A stretch of DNA of 64,000 nucleotides from Calditrichia bacterium (GTDB lineage Bacteria; Calditrichota; Calditrichia; RBG-13-44-9; J075): positions 248,001-312,000 of the forward strand of contig JANQQU010000043.1 in NCBI GenBank assembly GCA_028284905.1, written 5' to 3'. The position numbers were made by a program, and so were the translations under genes. The notes under the pieces are model-generated. The model had not been told where the DNA came from, searched no databases, and worked only from the letters and a program-made list of their open reading frames with translations. The first letter of the stretch is position 1; each line of letters begins with the position of its first letter. This document shows, piece after piece, positions 9,101 to 17,900 of the stretch.

Positions 9101-9963
9101 AAATCGATCCGGAAATTCCCGACATGCTTATTGGGGATCCGGTGCGAATCCGTCAAATCCTTTTTAATTTTATTAGTAATGCCGTAAAGTTCACCGCTTC
9201 CGGAGGCGTAAAACTGATCGCTAAGCTTGAAGGCCGGGATGAGGATAAAGTGATTCTAAAACTTAGCGTGAAGGATTCTGGCATTGGCATCCCGATAGAA
9301 AAGCAGGCACAGATATTTGATAGTTTTTCCCAGGTGGATGCATCCACAACGCGGAAATATGGTGGCACTGGCCTTGGCCTGGCAATCTCCAAACAACTTG
9401 CGGAACTTATGGGCGGTGAGATCGGCCTGGAAAGCGAAATAGGCAAAGGATCTACATTCTGGTTTACAACGGTTTGCCAGGCTGATGTTCTTGAAGAACT
9501 GCTTCCCTCGGTGAAGCGGGTGGTGCCAAAGGTTGTCAGCAATGGGCAAAAACCACTGGTTCCAAATGGTAATTCCGAAAATGGGTCTACGGTATTGGTT
9601 GCAGAAGATAATGTTATTAACCAAAAACTTATTCGCCGCCTGTTGGAGAAAAATAGTTACCAGGTCGATGTCGCGGAGAATGGTAGAGATGCGATTGATG
9701 CTTTTAAAAACAAGAAATACGACCTGGTGTTAATGGACATCCAAATGCCGGAAATGGATGGCCTGGAAGCCACGCGGATTATTCGGGAAATGGAAGAAGA
9801 TGAAGGTATGGATCCTACCCCGATAGTCGCCCTGACCGCCAATGCAATGAAAGGCGATCGGGAATTATGTTTAACTGCCGGTATGGATAGTTATATATCG
9901 AAGCCTATCCGCAAAAAAGAGTTGTTTGAAACGATCACCAAGCTAATGGAAGCAGCGGATTAA
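6112..9963 (+). CDS. hybrid sensor histidine kinase with Reg_prop propellers, Y_Y_Y domain and receiver
   Basis: A 1283-aa membrane sensor. The ATG at 6112 is preferred (AAGGA at 6097-6101, signal peptide immediately after); a TTG 60 bp upstream would put extra residues before the signal. The order is: signal peptide; about 14 Reg_prop repeats of the form D..G.(I/L)W(I/L/V)GT..GGLN(R/K)(F/Y), enough for two seven-bladed propellers; a Y_Y_Y domain near residues 690-790; one membrane helix (GGVLALLFIYIIV); a coiled coil; HisKA with His906 in MVSHEIRTP; an ATPase domain with N, G1 (DSGIGIP) and G2 (GGTGLGLAIS) boxes; and a receiver with phospho-acceptor Asp1209 in VLMDIQMPEMDG. Unlike the polysaccharide HTCS sensors of Bacteroidetes, it has no AraC DNA-binding domain, so it must signal to a separate partner. 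The ligand is unknown and no clear partner gene adjoins. Confidence 0.92.
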   Translation: MKNRMYKTIGNRFAFWLSCLICCQAFGQQTLKFDHLDIQDGLSQNSILSIAQDQKGFIWFGTEEGLNKYDGYQFRSYTSDSNNPNSLSDSYIQDIHVDKRGMIWIGTASGGLNRFDPVNEQFIRYRYQADDESTISQNNVRTIFSDHHGILWVGTDNRGLNRFDPATEKFTRIYLDSTDAPGPCNSILSINEDKKGRIWLGTNGCGLFLFSPTEMQVVEAVDGEEQIDRLSGATVHTIFRDRSDVLWLGTNNGGLHRYNQNTGKMTRFAPNMERFPDWQAADIARISQDHEGELWLGTLRNGLFRFNPRNGKYAYFRHNPLNNKSLSDDEVRSLFHDRSGSIWIGTFAGGVNKYNKWRNKFIHYAVDHANPFSLSNNHIMAIYESDDRIVWLGTDGGGLNLFDPVRERFTAFRHSPIVNTSISDDRVWAITAGKNETLWIGTRAGIDLLDKTTASFKRYTTSETGETLNFIRTFFRDSKDVLWVGTWQEGLFRYNESSDGFRKIPRYLSTDDPSVADRIYTIEEDVRNNQGNLWIGYWEKGLAYYDRKTGEFTSFYHDPDNPKSLGNDRVLTIHTDKNSNGNILWIGTYGGGLNKFNVAEDKFTRYTVSNGLPNDVVYGIVEDDFGYLWLSTNRGIAKFNPETENCANFDVDDGLQSNEFNGGAYFKGYSGEIYFGGVYGLNRFFPENINPNPHVPPVVLTDFKIFEKPAINRLGKEISEVDSITLTQADAFFSFEFAALDYAFPQKNQYAYKMEGFEKDWLFPEGRRYASYTNLDPGEYTFKVRGSNNDQTWNQNGLAVHITILPQFWQTAWFRILGGVLALLFIYIIVKSRVRAIEQNRRHLEQEVTRRTAELEHITEELRLHEEELLENAEELRKKSEALEKANRMAQEANKAKSLFLAMVSHEIRTPINGVIGMNDLMLETKLSNEQHDYAETIKQSAESLLSIINDILDFSKMEAGKLDIESIKFSLEEIINAAANIVTPKIRKKNLSLGIEIDPEIPDMLIGDPVRIRQILFNFISNAVKFTASGGVKLIAKLEGRDEDKVILKLSVKDSGIGIPIEKQAQIFDSFSQVDASTTRKYGGTGLGLAISKQLAELMGGEIGLESEIGKGSTFWFTTVCQADVLEELLPSVKRVVPKVVSNGQKPLVPNGNSENGSTVLVAEDNVINQKLIRRLLEKNSYQVDVAENGRDAIDAFKNKKYDLVLMDIQMPEMDGLEATRIIREMEEDEGMDPTPIVALTANAMKGDRELCLTAGMDSYISKPIRKKELFETITKLMEAAD

Positions 9964-10652
9964 GCAGACGCCTGCGCTTCTTCGCCTACCTTGTCTTTTA
10001 ATAATTTTACACCCAGATAGAAAAATGGTGTGTCAGTTAAGGCAACAAAAGCTTTAAACAGATAACCATATATGATTAACTCAATGATCTTTTCTGTGGG
10101 TAAAACGCCAACAAACGTAATTGTCATAACTGCAACAGTATCAATGATTTGTGAGAACATCGTTGAGCCATTGTTGCGCAGCCAGAGATGTTTGCCCTTT
10201 GTCAGGCGCTTCCAAAAATGGAAGATTTTAACATCGGCAAATTGCGCTACCAGGTAGGCAATCATGGAAGCTATGGTGCCTCGAATCATATATCCATACA
10301 TATAGTCAAATACATGTTCTTTCCCTGGTTCGCCACTACTGGCAATTGCTTCGAACCAACCGGGATCAGCAGGTGCATAAAAACCGATGGTCACGACAAG
10401 CACCAGAAAAATATTCATAATAAAACCAACCAATACTAAAAACTGCGCGCGTTTTTCACCGTATAATTCAGATACCAAATCGGTTGCCAGGAAGGTGACA
10501 GGGTAGGGGATAAGGCCGACCGGAATACCAATACCGAGAAAGATAAATATCTTCGTAATACCGACAAGATTCGCCATTACCAGTGATGTGATAAAAATTC
10601 CGGCTAAGATCAAGAATACTTTTTCTCTATAGGGCAATACTTTTTCCTCCAT
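9960..10652 (-). CDS. yhhQ: queuosine precursor transporter (YhhQ/Vut_1 family)
   Basis: About 230 aa with six or more membrane segments. The family signature is present: FLATDLVSELYGEKRAQ, then RGTIASMIAYLVAQFADVK and LWLRNNGSTMFSQIIDT. The family (COG1738, DUF165) imports queuosine precursors such as preQ0/preQ1. I take the ATG at 10652; the longer frame begins with TTG at 10676 and has no better ribosome-binding site. The stop codon overlaps that of the convergent hybrid kinase by 4 bp. I looked for a preQ1 riboswitch core in the leader and did not see one. Confidence 0.88.
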   Translation of the reverse strand: MEEKVLPYREKVFLILAGIFITSLVMANLVGITKIFIFLGIGIPVGLIPYPVTFLATDLVSELYGEKRAQFLVLVGFIMNIFLVLVVTIGFYAPADPGWFEAIASSGEPGKEHVFDYMYGYMIRGTIASMIAYLVAQFADVKIFHFWKRLTKGKHLWLRNNGSTMFSQIIDTVAVMTITFVGVLPTEKIIELIIYGYLFKAFVALTDTPFFYLGVKLLKDKVGEEAQASA

Positions 10653-10740
10653 TTTTTGAGCGGCCAATTTAAACAATATTATCGACTGTGCAAAATAATC
10701 GCCGACCTTTTTCGAGAGTTTTAATGAAGTGGCAGAAAAT

Positions 10741-10778
10741 AAAAAAGCCCGCCAAGGATAATCCTCAGCGGGCTTTTT
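10741..10778 (-). terminator. Terminator of the repeat lipoprotein gene (probably bidirectional)
   Basis: The stem GCCCGC/GCGGGC (10747-10752 with 10768-10773) is extended by A/T pairs and flanked by A6 and T5 runs, so it can end transcription on both strands. It lies about 20 bp after the stop of the minus-strand lipoprotein gene. Confidence 0.8.
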
Positions 10779-10797
10779 AAAATGGGTCTTAAAATCT

Positions 10798-11445
10798 TTA
10801 ACGGTTTACTACTTCTGCGTTTAGGATATCACCGTTAACTTTGCTGTTATCAACGAGGAATACGGTAACATCAATATCATCATCTTCGACAACGATATCG
10901 CCTTCAACTACCGATCCGCCTTCGAGGCGTATCTTCAACGAACGTTTGCGGCTAGAGAAGTTGTTGGCATCTTTAATAACGATATCGCCGCGAACAACGC
11001 TTTCTTTGGAAAGTGTAATGTTGCCGTTAACGGATTCGATGCCCCTTTTAACTACGGTGCCTTCCAAATCGATTTTGCCGTTTACAGAACTAACTTCCCC
11101 GTTGATTTTGGTGCCTTCACGAGTATAAATCTGTCCGTTTACGCTTTGCGCATCACCGGTTATCTCGCAGTTGCTATTGATATCGATAGTGCCGTTTACG
11201 GAGCTTACATCTTCTACAGTTGTATTTTCTCCGATCTTGATTTTGCCATTGACGGTGGTACACTCACCTCTTACATCACAACCATCACCGACGCGAATGT
11301 TGCCGTTTACTGAAGTCAGGTTACTGTGCTTGGTTTCTCCATCACGCACTGTGATGCTTTTGTTTACTGTGCTTTCGCCATTCAAAATGCAGCCACTGAA
11401 GAGAAAAAGGGCTAAGATAAAAAGAATACGGTAATGTTTTAACAT
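10798..11445 (-). CDS. lipoprotein with tandem SVNG repeats (bactofilin-like beta-helix)
   Basis: A 215-aa protein with a lipoprotein signal (LFLFSGC, Cys near residue 19) and a GGAGG ribosome-binding site. The mature part is built of about six units of roughly 19 residues, each starting (T/S/E/Q)(S/T)VNG.I and followed by G-rich turns: SVNGNIRV, TVNGKIKI, SVNGTIDI, SVNGQIYT, SVNGKIDL, SVNGNITL. This periodicity is typical of a short right-handed beta-helix and resembles bactofilins, but bactofilins are cytoplasmic, whereas this one should be lipid-anchored in the envelope. No enzyme motif is visible. A role as an envelope scaffold is a guess. Confidence 0.72.
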   Translation of the reverse strand: MLKHYRILFILALFLFSGCILNGESTVNKSITVRDGETKHSNLTSVNGNIRVGDGCDVRGECTTVNGKIKIGENTTVEDVSSVNGTIDINSNCEITGDAQSVNGQIYTREGTKINGEVSSVNGKIDLEGTVVKRGIESVNGNITLSKESVVRGDIVIKDANNFSSRKRSLKIRLEGGSVVEGDIVVEDDDIDVTVFLVDNSKVNGDILNAEVVNR

Positions 11446-11578
11446 AACGCCTCCGGGTAAAGATATTGTTTTCTAAATAACATACGCGATGATTGGAGTA
11501 ACGTAAAATTGTTGGGATGGTTGCAATAGTTGCGGGAGAGGGCGAAAAAGTTTATAAAATGATCGGGAGAAGGAAGTT

Positions 11579-11803
11579 TTACTGGGCGAGGATTGGGCCG
11601 CTATAACGTAGTTCGACTGGAATTTCTTCTACGCGTTCGGGGATTTGTTTACGAAGTGCATTTACATCTCCGGAGGTGGAAACAATGATGCCAGTTTCGC
11701 CTGATGCCGTAATGCCGATACCAATGGCGAGAACGCCGGGCAATATTATCCAAGCGCCCTCATGCTGCCTTTTTACTTCGCGAATTTTTACAATATTGTT
11801 CAT
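11579..11803 (-). CDS. small protein resembling the N-terminal domain of the adjacent protease
   Basis: A 74-aa protein with start ATG at 11803, preceded by AGGAAA; an in-frame TTG two codons earlier is too close to that site. It shares a pattern with residues about 21-86 of the upstream protease: P.V.A.GIG near the start, a hydrophobic II strand, then PE.V..IPV.....GPI at the end. It begins 18 bp after the protease stop, so the two are cotranscribed. A stand-alone copy of a protease pro-domain could act as inhibitor or folding helper; that role is inference. No signal peptide is visible. Confidence 0.7.
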   Translation of the reverse strand: MNNIVKIREVKRQHEGAWIILPGVLAIGIGITASGETGIIVSTSGDVNALRKQIPERVEEIPVELRYSGPILAQ

Positions 11804-11821
11804 AACCAATTTCCTGTGCAG

Positions 11822-12856
11822 TTAGGTTAAGGAAACATTTAAGGCAGAGAATACATTTTGAATCCGATTCAGAATTGTGATAGAGGTGCTGCCGGCATAT
11901 AATAATCCTACCAGTTTATTCTCTGTATTCACTACTGCAGAACCACTGTCACCGCCTTCACTCATTGGCGTTGTGATTAATTGATCAACAAAAGTCGCAT
12001 TCTTTCCGGCGCCATAATTAACTGTAACAGTGGCATCGATTTGTTGTATTGTGCCAGTGGTAAAACCTGTAGTTCTCCCCATCTTTTTTACATTCATGCC
12101 CAGTGCAGCTTCGGCAGTTTCGTTTATTGCCCCAATATTGAGAATTTCATTATGCACATCATCCTGGTTTAGCGGTTCGGCAATGGCAGCATCTACTAAA
12201 TTATCAGTGGCACTTGCGCTAGGTAGCGCTGGAATCAAAACCGGATTCATTCGGGTTTTACTGCCAGCCAGAGAGGCCATGGCATTCAGTGTCGTCGCAA
12301 TTGCATTCGCGATACCGCAATTACTGTTGCCGCCTCCACCGGAGCCATCTTCAAAGTTGATCGGAACAAACTCGCTTAACACGCCCAGTTGGTCCTGCGG
12401 GTTAATGCCACCATCCGTCGGTCCGGGTTGCAGAATCGGATCGCCGGGAGAGGCCGCGTTGCTGTTTGCGAGGACATGATTGTTGGACAACATATAAAAC
12501 TTACCGTTTTTGCGGACCCAGCAGCCTAGTGTGCCGGCGGTAATCTGGTAATGGCCAACGCTAATTCCACCAGGTGCCGGACGATAGCGGCCGGTAGGGG
12601 ATTGATGGATATAAATTGGGCCAGTTGGCATAACATCCACTGGAATGTTATCAACGGACTCGGGCAGAAGTTCATCCGCTGCCAGAGTCGCTTTCGCTAC
12701 CTTCGTATCTACAGAGCAGATAATACAAAGATCATTCGTTGGCTTTCCAGCCACAATCTTATAACCAATACCTGTTGCAATCACATTCGGTTTACTAAAC
12801 AACTCGGACTTAATCTGCGGTAGAACGTTACGTATGGTCTGAAGCTTGGCAGCCAT
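11822..12856 (-). CDS. trypsin-like serine protease with N-terminal pro-like domain
   Basis: A 344-aa protein of chymotrypsin fold. The catalytic His lies in MLSNNHVLA near residue 125, an Asp candidate in LVDAAIAEP near 222, and the nucleophile Ser in the classical GGDSGSAVV near 300. Residues 20-90 (KPNVIATGIGYKI to PVDVMPTGPIYI) form a separate domain that recurs in the small downstream gene. There is no signal peptide or membrane segment, so it either works in the cytoplasm or leaves by an unusual route. A strong AAAGGAG site precedes the ATG. The protease call rests on the His and Ser motifs; the Asp is less sure. Confidence 0.83.
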   Translation of the reverse strand: MAAKLQTIRNVLPQIKSELFSKPNVIATGIGYKIVAGKPTNDLCIICSVDTKVAKATLAADELLPESVDNIPVDVMPTGPIYIHQSPTGRYRPAPGGISVGHYQITAGTLGCWVRKNGKFYMLSNNHVLANSNAASPGDPILQPGPTDGGINPQDQLGVLSEFVPINFEDGSGGGGNSNCGIANAIATTLNAMASLAGSKTRMNPVLIPALPSASATDNLVDAAIAEPLNQDDVHNEILNIGAINETAEAALGMNVKKMGRTTGFTTGTIQQIDATVTVNYGAGKNATFVDQLITTPMSEGGDSGSAVVNTENKLVGLLYAGSTSITILNRIQNVFSALNVSLT

Positions 12857-13240
12857 AAAAGCTTACTCCTTTAAGGTCTGTGACTCTTGAAAACGCTGAG
12901 AACGCCTGCTCTGTTCCATTTATTATCTGTTGTTTTTAATATATTTGTCAAAATGGTATGCGATAGAATGTTGCCTTGAACAATGGTTAGATATTTGCGG
13001 ATCAAATTTCCTTTGCGACGTTGAAAAATGCAATAAAATAAAAAAATATACAATGCCATTTATCAATTTATTCTGAACAGAAAATTTGTCGTTGCGGAAC
13101 CGATTTTTTAAATCAATTCCGCAATATTCAACCGAACAGATTTTTGCCGGGTGTTTCTACCTCTTGATCCTGGATTTCGCCGTACTTAATTATTCTCGAC
13201 AGATTCATGAGATAGTTAACCGAAAAGATAAATTGATCGA
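12857..13240. other. Intergenic region, no gene seen
   Basis: AT-rich. It holds the promoter of the protease operon (leftward) and the 3' flank of the membrane-protein gene. A plus-strand frame at 13086-13322 has no ribosome-binding site and overlaps the real gene on the other strand. The only notable structure is the long inverted repeat at 13092-13124. Confidence 0.5.
13092..13124. repeat. Inverted repeat / hairpin
   Basis: TTGCGGAACCGATTT (13092-13106) pairs with AAATCAATTCCGCAA (13110-13124) except at two adjacent positions, around a 3-base loop. It lies about 115 bp downstream of the stop of the leftward operon and could be its transcript end, though no T-run follows. Confidence 0.4.
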
Positions 13241-13528
13241 TCAGTTTGTTAAAGCACGAATAGTTAAGGCTGCTAAAATGCCAAGCACCAGGATCGATGT
13301 GCTGGCGACAACTTTTTTCTGAAGAGATTCTTGCAGATAGTAAACCAATGCAATTCCAGCAAATAAACCAACCGCAAGACCATACATTGCCGTTTCTAAT
13401 ACCTGCAAGCCGGTATCAAGATTTTGTGCCTCCAGCGTCAACCGTTTGATGTAGCCAAAAATAAAGCCGCCGATTATCGCGCTGTTAAAAACCAGAATAA
13501 TCCGGGAAAAAACATTTAGCAAATTCAT
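13241..13528 (-). CDS. small membrane protein, unknown function
   Basis: 95 aa with three predicted membrane segments: IILVFNSAIIGGFIFGYI, AMYGLAVGLFAGIALVYYL and STSILVLGILAALTIRAL. GGAG precedes the start, and the ATG overlaps the stop of the upstream amidohydrolase gene by 4 bp, so it is the last gene of that operon. I do not recognise a family. Confidence 0.65.
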   Translation of the reverse strand: MNLLNVFSRIILVFNSAIIGGFIFGYIKRLTLEAQNLDTGLQVLETAMYGLAVGLFAGIALVYYLQESLQKKVVASTSILVLGILAALTIRALTN

Positions 13529-14856
13529 TCGCTCTCCTGCTGTGGGATGTTTTTCTGTCGATACTTTTCCTGGTACTTTTCATATAGATCAGTGTGCCTG
13601 CTGCTAACATCAATTTTTCTTCCCTGAATATAAACAGATTCAATTTGCGTCATAATCTCCAGGGGGTCCCCATTGGTAACTATCAAGGTGGCGTCTTTGC
13701 CGCTCTCCAGCGATCCGACCCGCTCAGCAGCGCCGATGATTTCTGCCGGATATAGTGTGACTGCTTTTAATGCTTCCATCGCGGGGAGACCATGTGCTGC
13801 AGCGGTGGCCGCATGGTATGGAAGGTTGCGGGTGTGGGCTGTCGAAAACGCGAAACCGCTGCCACCGATGCAGAATTTAACACCTGCGTCGTGAAGTTTT
13901 TTCGGGAGACTAAAAGGTGTGTTATAAGCTTCCCAACGGCGTCGGGGTAATTTGTGTGTGCCGGTAATAATCACCGGAATATCATACGTTTTCAGGAGAT
14001 CAGTAACCCTCCAGGCATCATATCCACCAACAAGAATCATCTTCAGCTTTTCAGCCGCTGCCCAGGAGACCGCAGCTTGTATTTGTCTGATTGAGTTGGC
14101 GTGAACAAATACCGGGATTTTTCCTTCGACAACCGGTATCATGGCTTCCCAGCGAGCGCTGCTTTCGTGGGTGCTTTGCTCGGATGCATTCTTTGCTGCC
14201 GCTGCATAAGCCCGGGCTTGGGCAAATGTGGTTTTTATCTTCTCAATGTTTTTCAAATATCGCGGTGTCTCTTTTGAGGGTTTTTTAGGAGGCACCATCG
14301 AGGGCCAGCGTACGTGGAGTCCCGCAGGTGTTTTTAAAGCCATTTCTTCCCAGGTCCAACCGTCGAGCATCATCAGGGCGGAAGTGCCGGAAATGAGTCC
14401 GCCGGTAGGCACACTCATAGCTAAAGCAATGCCATTGGCGCGGGTAACCGGTAACAACTCACTATCCGGATTGAAAGCTGTGCCGGCATGTGCTTCCGGG
14501 GTGATATCGCCGGTTTCACTATAATCCCGCGTTGCCCGGACAGAAGCAACCTCGACAAGCCCAAGTACTGTGTTTGCATCAATTAAAGAGGGATAGACCC
14601 GTTTGCCGGAAATATCTATTACTTCGGTGCCTTCCGGTAAATCAACTGTTGTACCAATAGCGGTTATTTTTCCATCCTCAAAAAGAATCGTGCCGTTTTC
14701 GATGGTTTCTCCGCTAACGGTGTAGATCGTTCCGCCAGTCAGAGCAATGGGGTGATCCTGCGGCGGTGCCGGAACCTGGTTGGAGGCCTGGAGCGAAAAT
14801 GCTATCAATACCCAATAAATGGCCAAAAATTGTAAAATATATGTTCGCTTGTTCAT
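13525..14856 (-). CDS. secreted amidohydrolase-like protein with degenerate metal site
   Basis: 443 aa with a signal peptide (ILQFLAIYWVLIAFSLQAS). The overall order of segments matches the imidazolonepropionase-like amidohydrolases: an N-terminal beta sandwich (TGGTIYTVSGETIENG), a barrel, and the tail ESGKDATLIVTNGDPLEI. The metal-binding HxH that normally follows GLID is replaced (YPSLIDANTVLG), and the late Asp segment reads CIGGSG. One His remains in VFVHANSI. The protein therefore probably binds no metal or only one, and may be a non-catalytic partner of the 1019-aa neighbour encoded 46 bp upstream. It also resembles the N-terminal half of that neighbour (GTSALMML, GKIPVFV). AAGGA precedes the ATG. 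Confidence 0.82.
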   Translation of the reverse strand: MNKRTYILQFLAIYWVLIAFSLQASNQVPAPPQDHPIALTGGTIYTVSGETIENGTILFEDGKITAIGTTVDLPEGTEVIDISGKRVYPSLIDANTVLGLVEVASVRATRDYSETGDITPEAHAGTAFNPDSELLPVTRANGIALAMSVPTGGLISGTSALMMLDGWTWEEMALKTPAGLHVRWPSMVPPKKPSKETPRYLKNIEKIKTTFAQARAYAAAAKNASEQSTHESSARWEAMIPVVEGKIPVFVHANSIRQIQAAVSWAAAEKLKMILVGGYDAWRVTDLLKTYDIPVIITGTHKLPRRRWEAYNTPFSLPKKLHDAGVKFCIGGSGFAFSTAHTRNLPYHAATAAAHGLPAMEALKAVTLYPAEIIGAAERVGSLESGKDATLIVTNGDPLEIMTQIESVYIQGRKIDVSSRHTDLYEKYQEKYRQKNIPQQESE

Positions 14857-14902
14857 CGCTGTTCCTTTTAATATTTATTTTGCGTCTACAGTTGATGTCC
14901 GC

Positions 14903-17900
14903 TTATTCATCATCATCATGCCAGTGATGACTATGGTGTATTTTAGCTCTCTTTGCGGGCATCTTACCTTTGCCGCCACTAGTTGCTGTCTTGCGGTATT
15001 TTTCGATAATTCGCGCCCGTTCTGCGATGACAGCTGCCTGCATTTCCCGGTCATCAGCGATGTCAAAGTATTTCCGTCCTTCTATCCAGGTTTGCTCGCA
15101 ACTGCTGTATGTAGAGAGGGGGGGGCCATTCCAGATCGCAAAATCAGCATCTTTGCCAACTTCAAGAGAGCCGGTGTGTTGATCGATTCCTAATTGCTGG
15201 GCAGGATTAATTGTAACGAACTTTAGCGCGTCCGCTGGGCTAACACCGCCATACTTTACTGCTTTAGCTGCTTCCGTATTCATCCGTCGGGAGAGTTCAT
15301 TACTATCCGAGTTAAAGGAAACATTTACCCCGGCGTGATGCATTAAAGCACCATTGTGCGGAATCGCATCAAAAACTTCGAATTTGTAGGCCCACCAGTC
15401 GGAGAATGTCGAGGCGCCAAAATTGTGCGTTGCCAGTTCATCTGCGACTTTATAGCCTTCGAGAACATGCTGGAATGTTGCTATGCGAAAGCCAAATTCT
15501 TCCGCAACCCGAACCAGCATCAATATTTCATCCTGGCGATATGAGTGGCAATGGATGAACCGTTCCCCATTAAGGATTTCCAGCAAAGCCTCCAGTTCAA
15601 GGTCGCGCCGGGGAGGGATGACGCCGCGTTTCTTCTTTTGGCTACTGAATTTTGTCCAGTGATCCTGGTATTCCCGTGCAGCCTTAAAACGGTCGCGAAT
15701 GATTTGTTGTACACCCATTCTAGTTTGCGGATAGCGGGTGGTAAAATTGTCGCCCCAGTTGCTTTGTTTAACGTTCTCGCCCAGGGCAAACTTAATGCCT
15801 TCGGGAGCCTCCTTCAGTAAAAGGCCTTCGGCATCTGCCCCCCAACGAAGCTTTAGCACCGCGTTTTGGCCGCCGATCGGGTTCGCTGAGCCGTGGAGAA
15901 TATTGATGACGGTTAGCCCGCCGGCAAGCTGGCGATACATGGCGATATCGAATTGATCAATCACATCCCGAATTCGCACTTCGGCGGAAACAGCCTGGCC
16001 ACCTTCATTAACAGAGCCATCAACAGCGGCGTGAGAGTGGGCGTCGATTAATCCCGGTGTGATGTGTTTTCCCGCCGCATCAATCACAAGATCATTTTTT
16101 CCGCCGGAAAGGGATTGGCCGACAGCAGCAATTTTCCCCTTAACGATATGGATATCCGCATTTTCTAAAGTGCCCTGCGGCCCGGACGTCCAAATTGTTG
16201 CATTCTTAACTAAAACGCCGGCCGGCTGCTCCGGTGTCCCTCGCTGAAAATATGCACCGATGCCCATGTAGTTGCCGGGCGTTTTATCGACTTTCTCTTC
16301 TTCCGAATGCTCCTCTTTCTCTGCAGCTTCCGGTGCAGCTTCCCAGGTCGCGGTCCAGGTAAATGTTTGACCATCAGGAAGATCGCCGATGCCGGTCATC
16401 TTTCCGTCAATAACTGTTGCCGAGAGCCCAACCGTGCCCGGATGGCCGAGGGAATCGCCACTGGTGCTGAAGCGGATTTGATTAAGCGTGTTTGAAAAAT
16501 TCTTTAATGGAATTTCAAGGCTGTCCCGAACAATCTTTCCCTTGGTCTTAGCTGCTTTGCCACTAAATGATAGTGCCAGGGAGTGAGATGCGTTTGGGAA
16601 ATTCAAGCTCGCCTGCCATTTGCCGCTAACATCCAAGGCAGTTTGATCTTTGATTTGGAAGCGTTCACCATCTACCCAGACATCAAGAATTTCCCGGCCT
16701 TTTTCGAAAAGACCCTTATCAGAAACAAGTAAGTGTGCCCGTTTGCCAACAGCGATGCTGCCGAGAATATTGTCGACGCCAAGCATTTTTGCCGGCGTTG
16801 TTGTCAGGGCTGCCAGGGCATCTTTTTCGGTAAGTCCTGCCGTTTTCGCCCGTGGGAGTTCTTTCGCAAAATCCGGCTTGGTGAGAGCAAAAGGTACCCC
16901 TGCAGCTGCTATCTTTGCCGGGTTGGTCGGTGCCTGCTCCCAATGCTGAAGTTGCAGCAGGGAAAGATCCAGTGAAGATTCCGGGGTATCCAATGCCAGC
17001 TTATCCGGAAAATCTGTGGGCAAAATAAGGGTGTTTAGCTGAGGGTGGGGGAGCGCAGCTATATGAAAGTATTCCCGTCCACTGCCTTTGACATTGATTG
17101 AAAGATTAAACTCCCGGGCAATAGTTAGCGCCCGCAGGAGATTGTTCTCGGTGGCTACTTCAAAAATAACCGGTATTTTGTTGTTGATGACACCCTGCAA
17201 AGCAAGCAAGGCTTCATCTGCTGCCGGTGCCGGTTGCGTGGGGTTCTGCCGATAAGCAGCCTGGGCAGACTGATACCATTGCGCATCCAATAGAATCTGC
17301 CGTATCAAAGCGATGCTGCCCATTAACGAATTCGGATAACCACTCTGGCTGATGCCTTTTCTAAAGGAGATATGCTGAGCAGCTTCCGGATTTATAATTT
17401 GTGCTTTACCGATAGTTTTACCGAGGCTGACCAGGGCACTACTGCCACGGAAAATTCCTTGACGGGGTACGACCAGGGCACTGGTGTAACCTTTGGCGCG
17501 TAAAGCGCTGATATCTTTCTCTTTCGGCTGAAAATTTTCCAGGACATTCCGAGCAGCTAATACGAAAGGATTCCAGTGGGCGAGCGTATGCTCCGGCCCT
17601 TTCTCGGCCTTCGGATCGGGTTTGGCAATGCCTAAATGACTATAGCTTTCGATCAGCCCCGGATAAATTGTTCTCCCACTGTAGTCCCAAACGCGGGCAT
17701 CTGCAGGAATCTCGATTTTTTCGCCGACAGCTTTAATGATGCCAGCTTTTAGTAGAATAACCCCTTTAGGGATCTCCTTGCCCGGTGCGGTTACAATTCT
17801 TGCATTAGTCAATGCATGATAGGTCGGCGCATTGTCCCGCAACCCGGTTGTTGGCGTCGTGGTCTGAGCTGATATGCTTAAGCTGCTACCCAGAAGCAGG

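Noticed and set aside
10653-10797. preQ1 riboswitch before the queuosine-precursor transporter
   Set aside because: No preQ1 aptamer core seen in the leader; the only hairpin is the terminator of the neighbouring gene.
13086-13322. 78-codon plus-strand frame
   Set aside because: No ribosome-binding site, overlaps the real minus-strand membrane-protein gene, low-complexity intergenic composition.
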